Source: Bradyrhizobium liaoningense (GTDB lineage: Bacteria > Pseudomonadota > Alphaproteobacteria > Rhizobiales > Xanthobacteraceae). From it: a stretch of 64,000 nt of DNA. The notes under the pieces were generated by a model that saw only the letters and a program-made list of their open reading frames with translations, was not told the origin of the DNA and made no database searches. Shown here piece after piece: positions 26,444 through 33,322 of the stretch; position 1 is the stretch's first letter, and each line of letters begins with the position of its first letter. The position numbers were made by a program, and so were the translations under genes. Where the stretch lies: assembly GCF_018130825.1 (NCBI RefSeq), contig NZ_JAFCJS010000003.1:372001-436000 (forward strand), given 5' to 3'.

Positions 26444-27484
26444 TTACCGCATCGGCGGCGCGTACTGCACGCCGCCCGCATTCCACAGCTGGTTCATGCC
26501 GCGCGGGATCTTCAGCTTGGACTTCTCGCCGATGTTGCGCTCGTACATCTCGCCGTAATTGCCGACGGTGCGGATGATGCGGACGACCCAGTCCTTGGTG
26601 AGGCCGAGCTGCTCGCCGTAATTGCCCTCGGTGCCGACGAGACGCATCACTTCCGGCTTCTTCGACTTCAGGGCCTCGTCGATGTTCTCCGAGGAGACGC
26701 CGAGCTCTTCGGCGTTGATCATGGCGTAGAGCGTCCACTTCACGATCATCATCCAGTCGTCATCGCGCTGGCGCACGACAGGAGCGAGCGGCTCCTTGGA
26801 GATCATGTCCGGCAGGATCATGTGGTCGCCGGGCTTCGACAGGTTCAGCCTCAGCGCATAGAGCTGCGAGACGTCGGCGGAGAGCGTGTCGCACTTGCCG
26901 GTGTCGTAGGCCTTCACCACGTCGTCGAGCTTGTCGAACTTCACCTCTTCATACTTCATGTTGTTGGCACGGAAGTAGTCGGAGACGTTGAGCGCCGTGG
27001 TGGTGCCGGCCTGGACGCAGACCTTGCTGCCGGTCAGGTCCAGCGAGGTCTCCTTGTTGCGCGACCGCGGCAGCATGAAGCCGGCGCCGTCGTAATAGGC
27101 GACAGCGGGGAAATAGAGATCGTAGTCGAGCTCGCGCGCCATGCTCCAGGTCGAGTTGCGCGAGAGGATGTCGACCTTCCGGCTCTGCAATTCCCTGAAG
27201 CGCTCGCTGGCGTCGAGCGGCACGAACTTCGCCTTGTTCGGGTCGTTGAAGATCGCCGCCGCTACCGCGCGGCAGAAATCGACGTCGAAGCCGGTCCAGT
27301 TGCCCTTGTCATCGGGGATCGAGAAGCCCGGCAGGCCCTTGTTGACGCCGCACAGCACCTCGCCGCGGCGAACCGTGCGCTTCAGGGTGCGGGTGTCGTA
27401 GAATTCATAGACGATGGCCAGGACGCCGACCAGCACGGCGACCGCGAGCCCGATCAGCAGGCCGCCTCGAAATGTGCGCATCAT
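26444..27484 (-). CDS. Amino-acid ABC transporter substrate-binding protein, AapJ/BztA-like
   Basis: 346 residues. An N-terminal hydrophobic segment (RGGLLIGLAVAVLVGVLAIVYEFY) serves as signal or membrane anchor. The mature protein begins RTLKRTVRRGEVLCGVNKGLPGFSIPDDKGNWTGFDVDFCRAVAAAIF, the start typical of general L-amino-acid binding proteins. The middle has LDLTGSKVCVQAGTTTALNVSDYF, a good match to AapJ. No permease or ATPase gene is adjacent, so it is an orphan: it may feed a transporter encoded elsewhere or act in sensing. The start is one of two adjacent ATG codons at 27484/27481. Confidence 0.88.
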   Translation of the reverse strand: MMRTFRGGLLIGLAVAVLVGVLAIVYEFYDTRTLKRTVRRGEVLCGVNKGLPGFSIPDDKGNWTGFDVDFCRAVAAAIFNDPNKAKFVPLDASERFRELQSRKVDILSRNSTWSMARELDYDLYFPAVAYYDGAGFMLPRSRNKETSLDLTGSKVCVQAGTTTALNVSDYFRANNMKYEEVKFDKLDDVVKAYDTGKCDTLSADVSQLYALRLNLSKPGDHMILPDMISKEPLAPVVRQRDDDWMMIVKWTLYAMINAEELGVSSENIDEALKSKKPEVMRLVGTEGNYGEQLGLTKDWVVRIIRTVGNYGEMYERNIGEKSKLKIPRGMNQLWNAGGVQYAPPMR

Positions 27485-27568
27485 GTTGCTCTCTCGAAAA
27501 ATCGGGAAAAGGAATTCGGAGGGGGGACGCGGAGCATGATCAGTGCGATCATGCTCCGACCGTAACTC

Positions 27569-28162
27569 TCAGAGCTCGGGCTTTTGCCGGATCACCACCT
27601 TGGTGCCGACAGGGACGCGATCATAGAGATCGGCGACGTCATTGTTGACGAGACGGAAGCAGCCCGAGGACACCTTGGTGCCAATCGTGTCAGGACGGTT
27701 GGTGCCGTGGATGCGATAGACGGTGGTGCCGAGATACATCGCGCGGGCGCCGAGAGGATTGCCGGGGCCGCCGGCCATGAAGCGCGGCAGGTAGGGCTGG
27801 CGCTGGATCATCTCCGGCGGCGGCGTCCAGTCCGGCCATTCCTTCTTGTTGGTGATGGTCACCAGCCCCTGCCACTGGAAGCCGTCGCGGCCGACGCCGA
27901 TGCCATAGCGGATCGCGCGCCCGCCGGGTTGCACCAGATAGAGGTGCCGTTCGGCGGTCGAGACGATGATCGTGCCCGGCGGTTCAGTGGTGCGGAAGTA
28001 CACGACCTGCTTCTGCCATTCCGGATCGAGCTGGTAGGCATCGTCGGCGATCAGGCCCGGCTCGTCACCGCGGTCCGGCTGCTGGGCGGAGGCGTATGAG
28101 GTGGTCAGAACCAGGCTGAGGGCCGTGATGAACGCCCCGGTCAGGCGACGATAATCCGTCAT
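27569..28162 (-). CDS. L,D-transpeptidase (YkuD domain)
   Basis: 197 residues with a signal peptide (LTGAFITALSLVLTTSYASAQ). The YkuD catalytic sequence is complete: YRIHGTNRPDTIGTKVSSGCFRL, with His152 and nucleophilic Cys168. TIIVSTAERHLYLV, the first strand of the domain, lies near residue 64. Such enzymes make 3-3 cross-links in peptidoglycan or attach outer-membrane proteins to it, in the periplasm. It lies 84 bp upstream of the AapJ-like gene on the same strand; no functional link is implied. Confidence 0.93.
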   Translation of the reverse strand: MTDYRRLTGAFITALSLVLTTSYASAQQPDRGDEPGLIADDAYQLDPEWQKQVVYFRTTEPPGTIIVSTAERHLYLVQPGGRAIRYGIGVGRDGFQWQGLVTITNKKEWPDWTPPPEMIQRQPYLPRFMAGGPGNPLGARAMYLGTTVYRIHGTNRPDTIGTKVSSGCFRLVNNDVADLYDRVPVGTKVVIRQKPEL

Positions 28163-28608
28163 TTCAAGCTCTCCCCGCTGCCACAGCGCAAATCATTCGG
28201 AACCATCAAATCTCAGGGGCATGTTCATGGCAAGTTAATGGCGCGCGCAGCTGATATGTCACGAGAATGCTTTGGTTTTTTGACGGGGCCGGGGCAATGC
28301 CACAAACAGGGGATGGCGCGAAAAGCTTAGATCGGTGCCGCAGTGGTAGTGGGCTCCCTCCTCCGCCTTTGGGGGGAGGGCGATCGCGCAGGAACTTGTT
28401 GGCGGCGGCCTGAGCGCGCGCCCCATCCTTCGAGATGCGCGCAAGGGCGCGCTCCTCAGGATGAGGCTAGGACGCACAGGTGGTGGCTGAAACTGCTGCC
28501 ACGCACTCCGTCCTCATCCTGAGGGCCCGCCGCAGGCGGGCGTCTCGAAGGATGGCCGCGGGTGAGCTGCCAGATTCTCTTCAAATCGCGTTGTCGCAGC
28601 GGGGAGAG
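28163..28608. other. Intergenic region, 446 bp
   Basis: It separates two minus-strand genes. The left part (28163-28260) would hold the L,D-transpeptidase promoter; the right part holds a palindromic repeat of family D (28432-28556). No ORF with plausible composition was seen. Confidence 0.6.
28432..28556. repeat. Long imperfect palindrome, repeat family D (copy 2)
   Basis: CCATCCTTCGAGATGCGCGC and its complement GGCGTCTCGAAGGATGG bound the element; CTCAGGATGAGG / CCTCATCCTGAGGG are perfect inner arms. It matches the element at 16383. Confidence 0.87.
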
Positions 28609-29583
28609 CTAGATCTTGTTGCTCTCCGCCGCGATCCCGAGCCGCCGCACGATTTCGGTCCCGACGGCGCGGGCTTCGAGTCGTGAGCCGATCCGGGGGC
28701 TGCGAAACCTCCGCCCCGAGCGAAGGCGGATCGTGACGATGCAGTGCTCGTCCTCGGAACGGCCGCGGCGATCGACGGTGATCGTCTTCACCTCATGTCC
28801 GGCGATGCTGTCCGTGCGCGGCGTACCGTCGCCCCACAGGCGCTCCACGCGGATATCGCCCTGCCGGATCACCCAGAACGCGCCGGTCGCGAGGTTGGCG
28901 TATCTGTAGACGGCGAACGCCGCGAGCGCGCCGAGCGGCAGCAGCAGGATGTCGACATGGCTGGGCGGCCATCCGCGCCAGAGCTTGTAGGCGTAGGGCA
29001 CGGCGGACAGCGCCACGGCGATCAGCGCGACGATCCTTATGTCCCGCGCGGAAAACGCCTCGAGCGGTTCGCCGAGATGCATCTCGGGATTGCTGGCATC
29101 GAGCGGATTGACCGGTTCCTCGACATTGGGAACGTCGAAATGCGCGGCGATCCGCGCCACGGTGTCATGAACATGTGTGACGTCGGAGATCGGCGGCGAC
29201 GTCAGGCGCTCTCCCGAAACAAGCGTGAAGACCAGTTGAAACCGGGCCTTCACCCGCTTGCTGCCGGGGACCTGCAGTCCGCTGATCTCGTCCTTCGCGA
29301 TGATCCGCGTCTGCAGTTTCCCGAATGGACGCTGATGCCCGATCAGGATCTCGTCAGGCGTGATGATCCACACCACCGCCGGCGCCATCATGATGCCGAC
29401 AACGAACCCGGCTCCCACCAGCAGTGCCACCACCGAGATGACAATCTCCATGGTGTCGTGCGTGAACAGGCCCGGCGTGAAGCAGAGCGCAACCGCGGCC
29501 GCGGAGCCGGCCACGACCAGTCGCTGCGCGATCGAAGAGCCTTCACGAAGGCGAATGTCGGTGCTGGTGTTCGCGTCGGCCAT
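28609..29583 (-). CDS. Membrane protein with two PH-like halves, unknown function
   Basis: 324 residues, not recognised as a named family. Two hydrophobic pairs are seen: about 23-42 with 47-73 (VVALLVGAGFVVGIMMAPAVVWIITPDEI), and about 185-205 with 215-240. Each pair is followed by a short beta-rich part: IITPDEILIGHQRPFGKLQTRIIAKDEISGL in the first half, and WVIRQGDIRVERLWGDGTPRTDSIAGHEVKTITV in the second. The 'hydrophobic pair + PH-like' arrangement is typical of bacterial PH-domain (bPH2/YdbT-like) membrane proteins and suggests an internal duplication. It lies on the minus strand downstream of the redoxin/CcdA genes, 96 bp away. The PH call is tentative. Confidence 0.6.
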   Translation of the reverse strand: MADANTSTDIRLREGSSIAQRLVVAGSAAAVALCFTPGLFTHDTMEIVISVVALLVGAGFVVGIMMAPAVVWIITPDEILIGHQRPFGKLQTRIIAKDEISGLQVPGSKRVKARFQLVFTLVSGERLTSPPISDVTHVHDTVARIAAHFDVPNVEEPVNPLDASNPEMHLGEPLEAFSARDIRIVALIAVALSAVPYAYKLWRGWPPSHVDILLLPLGALAAFAVYRYANLATGAFWVIRQGDIRVERLWGDGTPRTDSIAGHEVKTITVDRRGRSEDEHCIVTIRLRSGRRFRSPRIGSRLEARAVGTEIVRRLGIAAESNKI

Positions 29584-29679
29584 TGCGGGCGGCTGATTCC
29601 GATGGCGCGAAACTCCACGGACGGGTCCGTGGAGTCAAGCAACAAGGGTGTTAGACGAGGCCGGCCGCGCGACGCTCGC

Positions 29680-30243
29680 CTAACTGCTGACGTTCAGCAG
29701 CTTGGCCACGGTGCGGTCGATCTCGTCGTAGCGGCCTTCGCCGGCGTGCTGGAACACGATCTTGCCGCTCTGGTCGATGATGTATTGCGCCGGCCAATAC
29801 TGGTTGCTGTAGGCGTTCCAGGTCCTGGAGTCGTTGTCCTGCGCCACCGGATAGGTGATGCCATGGCGCTTCAGCGCGGCCTGCACGTTCGCGGCCGATC
29901 GCTCGAACGGGAATTCCGGCGTGTGCACGCCGACCACGACGAGGCCCCGGTCCTTGTATTTGGCATAGAGGTCGGTGACGTGCGGCAGCGTGTTGACGCA
30001 GTTGACGCAGCCATAGGTCCAGAAGTCGACCAGCACGACCTTGCCGCGCAGGTCGGAAAGGCTCAGCGGCTTCGAATTGAACCAGTTGGTGATCCCGGTG
30101 AAGTCGGGCGCGGTCTGCTGGCTTGCGGCGGCGGTGACGACAGGCGTCGCACGCGCAGCCTCGTCGCAGATGCCGGGGATGACGGCGCCGGTGACGGTGA
30201 TGCCGATCAGTGCAGCAGACACGGCGAGCAGTTTGAGAGTCAT
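29680..30243 (-). CDS. Thioredoxin-like (TlpA/DipZ-type) periplasmic redoxin
   Basis: 187 residues from ATG at 30243; the open frame continues upstream but over the CcdA gene and is a shadow. A signal peptide is present (LKLLAVSAALIGITVTGAVI). The redoxin domain has LRGKVVLVDFWTYGCVNCVNTLPHV with active-site Cys79 and Cys82, then VVGVHTPEFPFE and YWPAQYIIDQSGKIVFQHAGEG. The CVNC active site and the VHTPEF sequence match the thioredoxin half of DipZ-like proteins, in which CcdA and redoxin are fused; here they are separate adjacent genes (32-bp gap). It should pass electrons from CcdA to periplasmic thiols. Confidence 0.9.
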   Translation of the reverse strand: MTLKLLAVSAALIGITVTGAVIPGICDEAARATPVVTAAASQQTAPDFTGITNWFNSKPLSLSDLRGKVVLVDFWTYGCVNCVNTLPHVTDLYAKYKDRGLVVVGVHTPEFPFERSAANVQAALKRHGITYPVAQDNDSRTWNAYSNQYWPAQYIIDQSGKIVFQHAGEGRYDEIDRTVAKLLNVSS

Positions 30244-30275
30244 GGAAGCGTCCTTTCGGTGAAGTTTTGGGATGA

Positions 30276-30974
30276 TCACAGGCCGATCTGGCCGGTGGGA
30301 TAGAAGCCGGTGAGCCACGCCACGATCAGCGTGTCGTATTGGAAATAGGCGGCAACGGCGAAGGCGATCACGACCACGCCAAAGCCCTGCTGCAGGCGCG
30401 GCGAGATCCGCGCAAGGCTGCGCACGCGCGTGGTCGCGGCCTGTCCGCCATAGGCTATTGCCAGCATCGGGATCGCCGCACCGATGGCGTACGCGACCAG
30501 CAGCGTGCCGGCCCAGGCCAGATTCTTCGAGGTCGCCACCAGCGTCAGGATCGAGCCGAGCACGGGGCCTGCGCAGGGCGTCCAGACCAGGCCGAGCGTG
30601 GTGCCGAGGATGAGGCCGCCGAGCGCGCCCTCGCGCTGCACGCCGCTCGAGTTGCCGAGATCGAGCCAGCCATTGAGCCGGATCGACAGCCACTCGAACG
30701 GCGGCGGCCACAGCATCAGCAGGCCGAAGCCGAGCAGCAGGATCGACGCCGCCTCGCGCAGCACGTTCGGATCGAAATCGAACAGGTGCGTGAGCGCACC
30801 TAACAGCAGCGCGACCGCGGAGAAGGAGACGACGAAGCCGAGCGCAATCATCGCGGGGCGCAAGTGCCCCGCGCGCCCGATCGAGGCGCCGAGCAGGATC
30901 GGCAGCATCGGCAGCGTGCAGGGCGCGGCGATGGTGAGGATGCCGGCGAGGAGGGCGAAGAAAAGCTCGAGCAT
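30276..30974 (-). CDS. CcdA/DsbD-type membrane thiol-electron transporter
   Basis: 232 residues with six hydrophobic segments. The conserved cysteines lie in TIAAPCTLPMLP (Cys19) and LVWTPCAGPVLGSILT (Cys134), with the Pro residues that are characteristic of CcdA. It moves electrons from cytoplasmic thioredoxin across the inner membrane to a periplasmic redoxin. The adjacent redoxin gene (29680-30243) is its obvious partner. In many sulfur oxidisers such a pair is SoxV/SoxW and keeps SoxYZ reduced; the sox operon is 15 kb away here, so that role is possible but unproven. Cytochrome c maturation is an alternative. Confidence 0.9.
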   Translation of the reverse strand: MLELFFALLAGILTIAAPCTLPMLPILLGASIGRAGHLRPAMIALGFVVSFSAVALLLGALTHLFDFDPNVLREAASILLLGFGLLMLWPPPFEWLSIRLNGWLDLGNSSGVQREGALGGLILGTTLGLVWTPCAGPVLGSILTLVATSKNLAWAGTLLVAYAIGAAIPMLAIAYGGQAATTRVRSLARISPRLQQGFGVVVIAFAVAAYFQYDTLIVAWLTGFYPTGQIGL

Positions 30975-31100
30975 GGCGCACTCGTGATGGAGGTCACGAG
31001 GCCAGTTCGTGTGCGGTGGGGCGGTCGTTACGCGGAGTCACGCCTTCGTGACGGGGCCATTGGTTTGTGAGGCAACTGCGCCAGCGACAACGGCGGTGCG

Positions 31101-31245
31101 CTCCCTCCCCCCTTGCGGGGGAGGGCGGGGGAGAGGGGTAGCCCAGCAAATGGTCCACCCGTTAGCGATCGTGCCGCGCCACAAATCGAGAGGGTCCCCG
31201 TGTGGCACCCCTCTCCCTGCCCCTCCCCCGCAAGGGGGGAGGGAA
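31101..31245. repeat. Long imperfect palindrome, repeat family C (copy 1)
   Basis: CTCCCTCCCCCCTTGCGGGG at the left and its complement ending GCAAGGGGGGAGGGA at the right; inner arms GGGGAGAGGGGTAG / CACCCCTCTCCC. A second copy is at 46104. Confidence 0.88.
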
Positions 31246-31321
31246 TGAGAGAGCCTGCCCGCCTTACTCGCGTGAGGGAGATAGAGAGCCCGCGGCGGCC
31301 ACCTCAGCCCCAAATAGAAAA

Positions 31322-31350
31322 CGACCCGGACTGGGGCATCGTCCGGGTCG
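31322..31350 (-). terminator. Intrinsic terminator of the ECF sigma gene
   Basis: A perfect 10-bp stem (CGACCCGGAC / GTCCGGGTCG) encloses a 9-base loop. On the minus strand it is followed by TTTTCTATTT, the usual U-rich tail. It lies about 160 bp past the stop of the sigma-factor gene. Confidence 0.75.
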
Positions 31351-31513
31351 CTGGAGGTCTTGGGAGGTTTAACGAAACCGTATGTGATCTTTATAGGAGG
31401 GAAGTTTTTCCGCCTGATGTTGTCGTTTGTTTCAATTGTTTCGTCGGTGGTAACGCTTCCGTGTCCGGAGATAGGGTCGGAAATCCGGCCCTATCCATTT
31501 GAAATCATTGTCC

Positions 31514-32125
31514 TTACGCGGCGAAACGGTCGACGCCGGCGCCCTTAAGCAAATCGGCCAGTTGCTTGCGGGCATAGAACATCCGGGTCTTCACCGTGCT
31601 CTGGGGGATGCCGATGATCTGCCCGACCTCCTCCACCGACTTCTCGTGGTAGTAGACGAGGTTGATGATCTCGCGATGCGCGGGCGACAGCTTGGCGACG
31701 CAGGCGCGCAGGATGGCGCTGGTGTCGCTGCGGTCGAGCGAGGTTTCGGGCGTGTCGCAATCGTCGGGGATCTGGCGCACGTCTTCCTGGTCGATGTCCT
31801 CGAAGCGGCGCTGGCGCATCGCGGTCAGCGCCTTGAAGCGGGCGATCGAGAGCAGCCAGGTCGAGACCTGCGAGCGGCCCTGGAATTGGCCGGCGGTGCG
31901 CCACACGTCGAGGAACACCTGGCTGACCAGATCTTCCGCCGTGGTGGCGTCGCGCACGATGCGCAGGATGAAACGGTAGACCCGCACATTGTGCCGGCAA
32001 TAGAGGATGTGCATGGCGGTCCGGTTGCCGTCGGCAATGCTCTCGAGGAGCATGTCGTCCGAAGTCGCCTGAGCGGCGATGATGCTCTGGCTGGCCTGGG
32101 CGTTGATGGCGATGACGTTCGGCAT
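31514..32125 (-). CDS. ECF-type RNA polymerase sigma factor
   Basis: 203 residues. Region 2 is seen in LYCRHNVRVYRFILRIVRDATTAEDLVSQVFLDVWRTA (about 41-78), followed by STWLLSIARFKALTAMRQRR. Region 4 is LSPAHREIINLVYYHEKSVEEVGQIIGIPQSTVKTRMFYARKQLADLL (about 146-193), with an intact helix-turn-helix. The 30-residue N-terminal extension is not conserved. No anti-sigma gene is adjacent, which is unusual for ECF factors; regulation may be by another route or by an unlinked anti-sigma. The CcdA/redoxin genes downstream may be part of its regulon, but a terminator separates them. Confidence 0.93.
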   Translation of the reverse strand: MPNVIAINAQASQSIIAAQATSDDMLLESIADGNRTAMHILYCRHNVRVYRFILRIVRDATTAEDLVSQVFLDVWRTAGQFQGRSQVSTWLLSIARFKALTAMRQRRFEDIDQEDVRQIPDDCDTPETSLDRSDTSAILRACVAKLSPAHREIINLVYYHEKSVEEVGQIIGIPQSTVKTRMFYARKQLADLLKGAGVDRFAA

Positions 32126-32582
32126 GGACTTGGCTCCCCGTAGCGCCGCAACCGAGCGGCGTTTCCTTGGACCAAAGTGTTAATCAGCCACCGTTTCGGG
32201 ACGTCTGCGCGAAAAGCGGAAAATGGTTTCGTGCGCCGCCAAATTGTTTCGTCGGAGAGGGCGCGACGAAACATTCGGAGCAAAAAATCGTGGAATTTCA
32301 ATATACGGAAAATACGGGGTGGGGATTTGGGGGCGACCGGAGGCGCCTGGAACGTATTTCGGGGGATTGCGTTTGGTCGCGCGACACCCAGCGCCGTCGT
32401 CCCGGGGGCGACCCGGGTAGCCGGGACGGTGATCCCGTAGGGTGGGCAAAGGCGCGAAGCGCCGTGCCCACGATCTTTTCGCGAGTAGGTGAGAACGGTG
32501 GGCACGCTTCCGCCTTCGCTCTTCGAGCTACGGCGGACAAGTCGCTTTGCCCACCCTACGGCATCTGGCTTCGCCGCCCGCC
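32126..32582. other. Intergenic region, 457 bp
   Basis: It contains the sigma-factor promoter side, with TTGTTTCGTCGG and the inverted CGACGAAAC nearby (32243-32273), then an A+T-richer stretch (32280-32345) and a palindrome of family F (32436-32561). No plausible gene was seen. Confidence 0.6.
32436..32561. repeat. Long imperfect palindrome, repeat family F (copy 1)
   Basis: CGTAGGGTGGGCAAAGGCGC and its complement TTTGCCCACCCTACG bound the element; inner arms GCCGTGCCCACG / GTGGGCACGC. It lies just downstream of the response-regulator gene. Copy 2 is at 52765. Confidence 0.88.
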
Positions 32583-33317
32583 TTACGCCTTCTCGCCCCC
32601 AGGCGAGAACAGATAGCCGCCGCCGCGGATGGTGCGAATCACGGCGGGTTTTGCGGGATCGGGCTCGATCTTGCGGCGGATGCGCATGATGCGGAGATCA
32701 ACCGCGCGGTCGAAGGCTTCGGCGTCGCGCGCGTTGGCGAGTTCGAGCAGACGCTCGCGCGACAGCACGCGCTTCGGATTGGCCGCGAACACTTTCAAGA
32801 GCCCGAATTCGGATGCGGTCAGCGGATGCTCGTTGCCCTCGTCGTCGCGCAGCGCCTGCGCTTCGAGGTCGAGCCATTTGGTGCCGAAGCGCACCAACTG
32901 CTCCTTGTCGGATTTCGCGGCTGCTGCCTCTGCCGCGGCCTTCACCGGCGTGCTCCGCCGCAGCACCGAGCGGATGCGCGCCATCAGCTCGCGCAGCTCG
33001 CAGGGCTTTGCCACGTAATCGTCGGCGCCGAGCTCGAGGCCGACGACGCGGTCGATCGGGCTCGCGGTCGCGGTCAGCATGATCACGGGCACGTTGATGC
33101 GGCTCTTGAGATCGCGGATGATCGAGAGCCCGTCTTCCTCGGGCATGTTGAGGTCGAGCACGACGAGATCGGGCATGCCGCCCTGGATCGCGGCGCGCAA
33201 GCTCTTGCCGCCGTCGCACAGCGTCACGGTGAAGCCGTGCATCTTGAGGTAATCGCCGACCATCTCCCGGGCTGGAGCTTCGTCGTCGACGATCATGATG
33301 TGCTGGCTTTGGGTCAT
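32583..33317 (-). CDS. OmpR/PhoB-type response regulator
   Basis: 244 residues. The receiver domain (1-120) has IMIVDDEAPAR (Asp11, Asp12), phosphoacceptor Asp55 in VVLDLNMPEEDG, LTATAS and Lys104 in YVAKPCE. A 25-residue Ala/Lys linker leads to a winged-helix domain with PLTASEFGLLKVFAANPKRVLSRERLLELA and DLRIMRIRRKIEPDP...IRTIRGGGYLF. It is the last gene of the four-gene sensory operon, only 5 bp after the hybrid kinase gene. It should bind DNA as a dimer on phosphorylation; its targets may include the divergent binding-protein gene at 38322, but this is inference. Confidence 0.95.
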   Translation of the reverse strand: MTQSQHIMIVDDEAPAREMVGDYLKMHGFTVTLCDGGKSLRAAIQGGMPDLVVLDLNMPEEDGLSIIRDLKSRINVPVIMLTATASPIDRVVGLELGADDYVAKPCELRELMARIRSVLRRSTPVKAAAEAAAAKSDKEQLVRFGTKWLDLEAQALRDDEGNEHPLTASEFGLLKVFAANPKRVLSRERLLELANARDAEAFDRAVDLRIMRIRRKIEPDPAKPAVIRTIRGGGYLFSPGGEKA

Positions 33318-33322
33318 GGTCT

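Larger units (their letters stand above)
30975..31513. other. Intergenic region, 539 bp
   Basis: It lies between the ECF sigma gene and ccdA. It holds a small perfect palindrome GTCACG-N4-CGTGAC (31038-31053) upstream of ccdA, a family C palindrome (31101-31245), a terminator hairpin (31322-31350) and about 130 bp of lower-G+C DNA next to the sigma-factor stop. No convincing ORF was seen. Confidence 0.6.

Noticed and set aside
30244..30981. N-terminal extension of the redoxin ORF
   Set aside because: It is an Arg/His/Pro-rich shadow of the CcdA gene; the redoxin starts with its own signal peptide at 30243.
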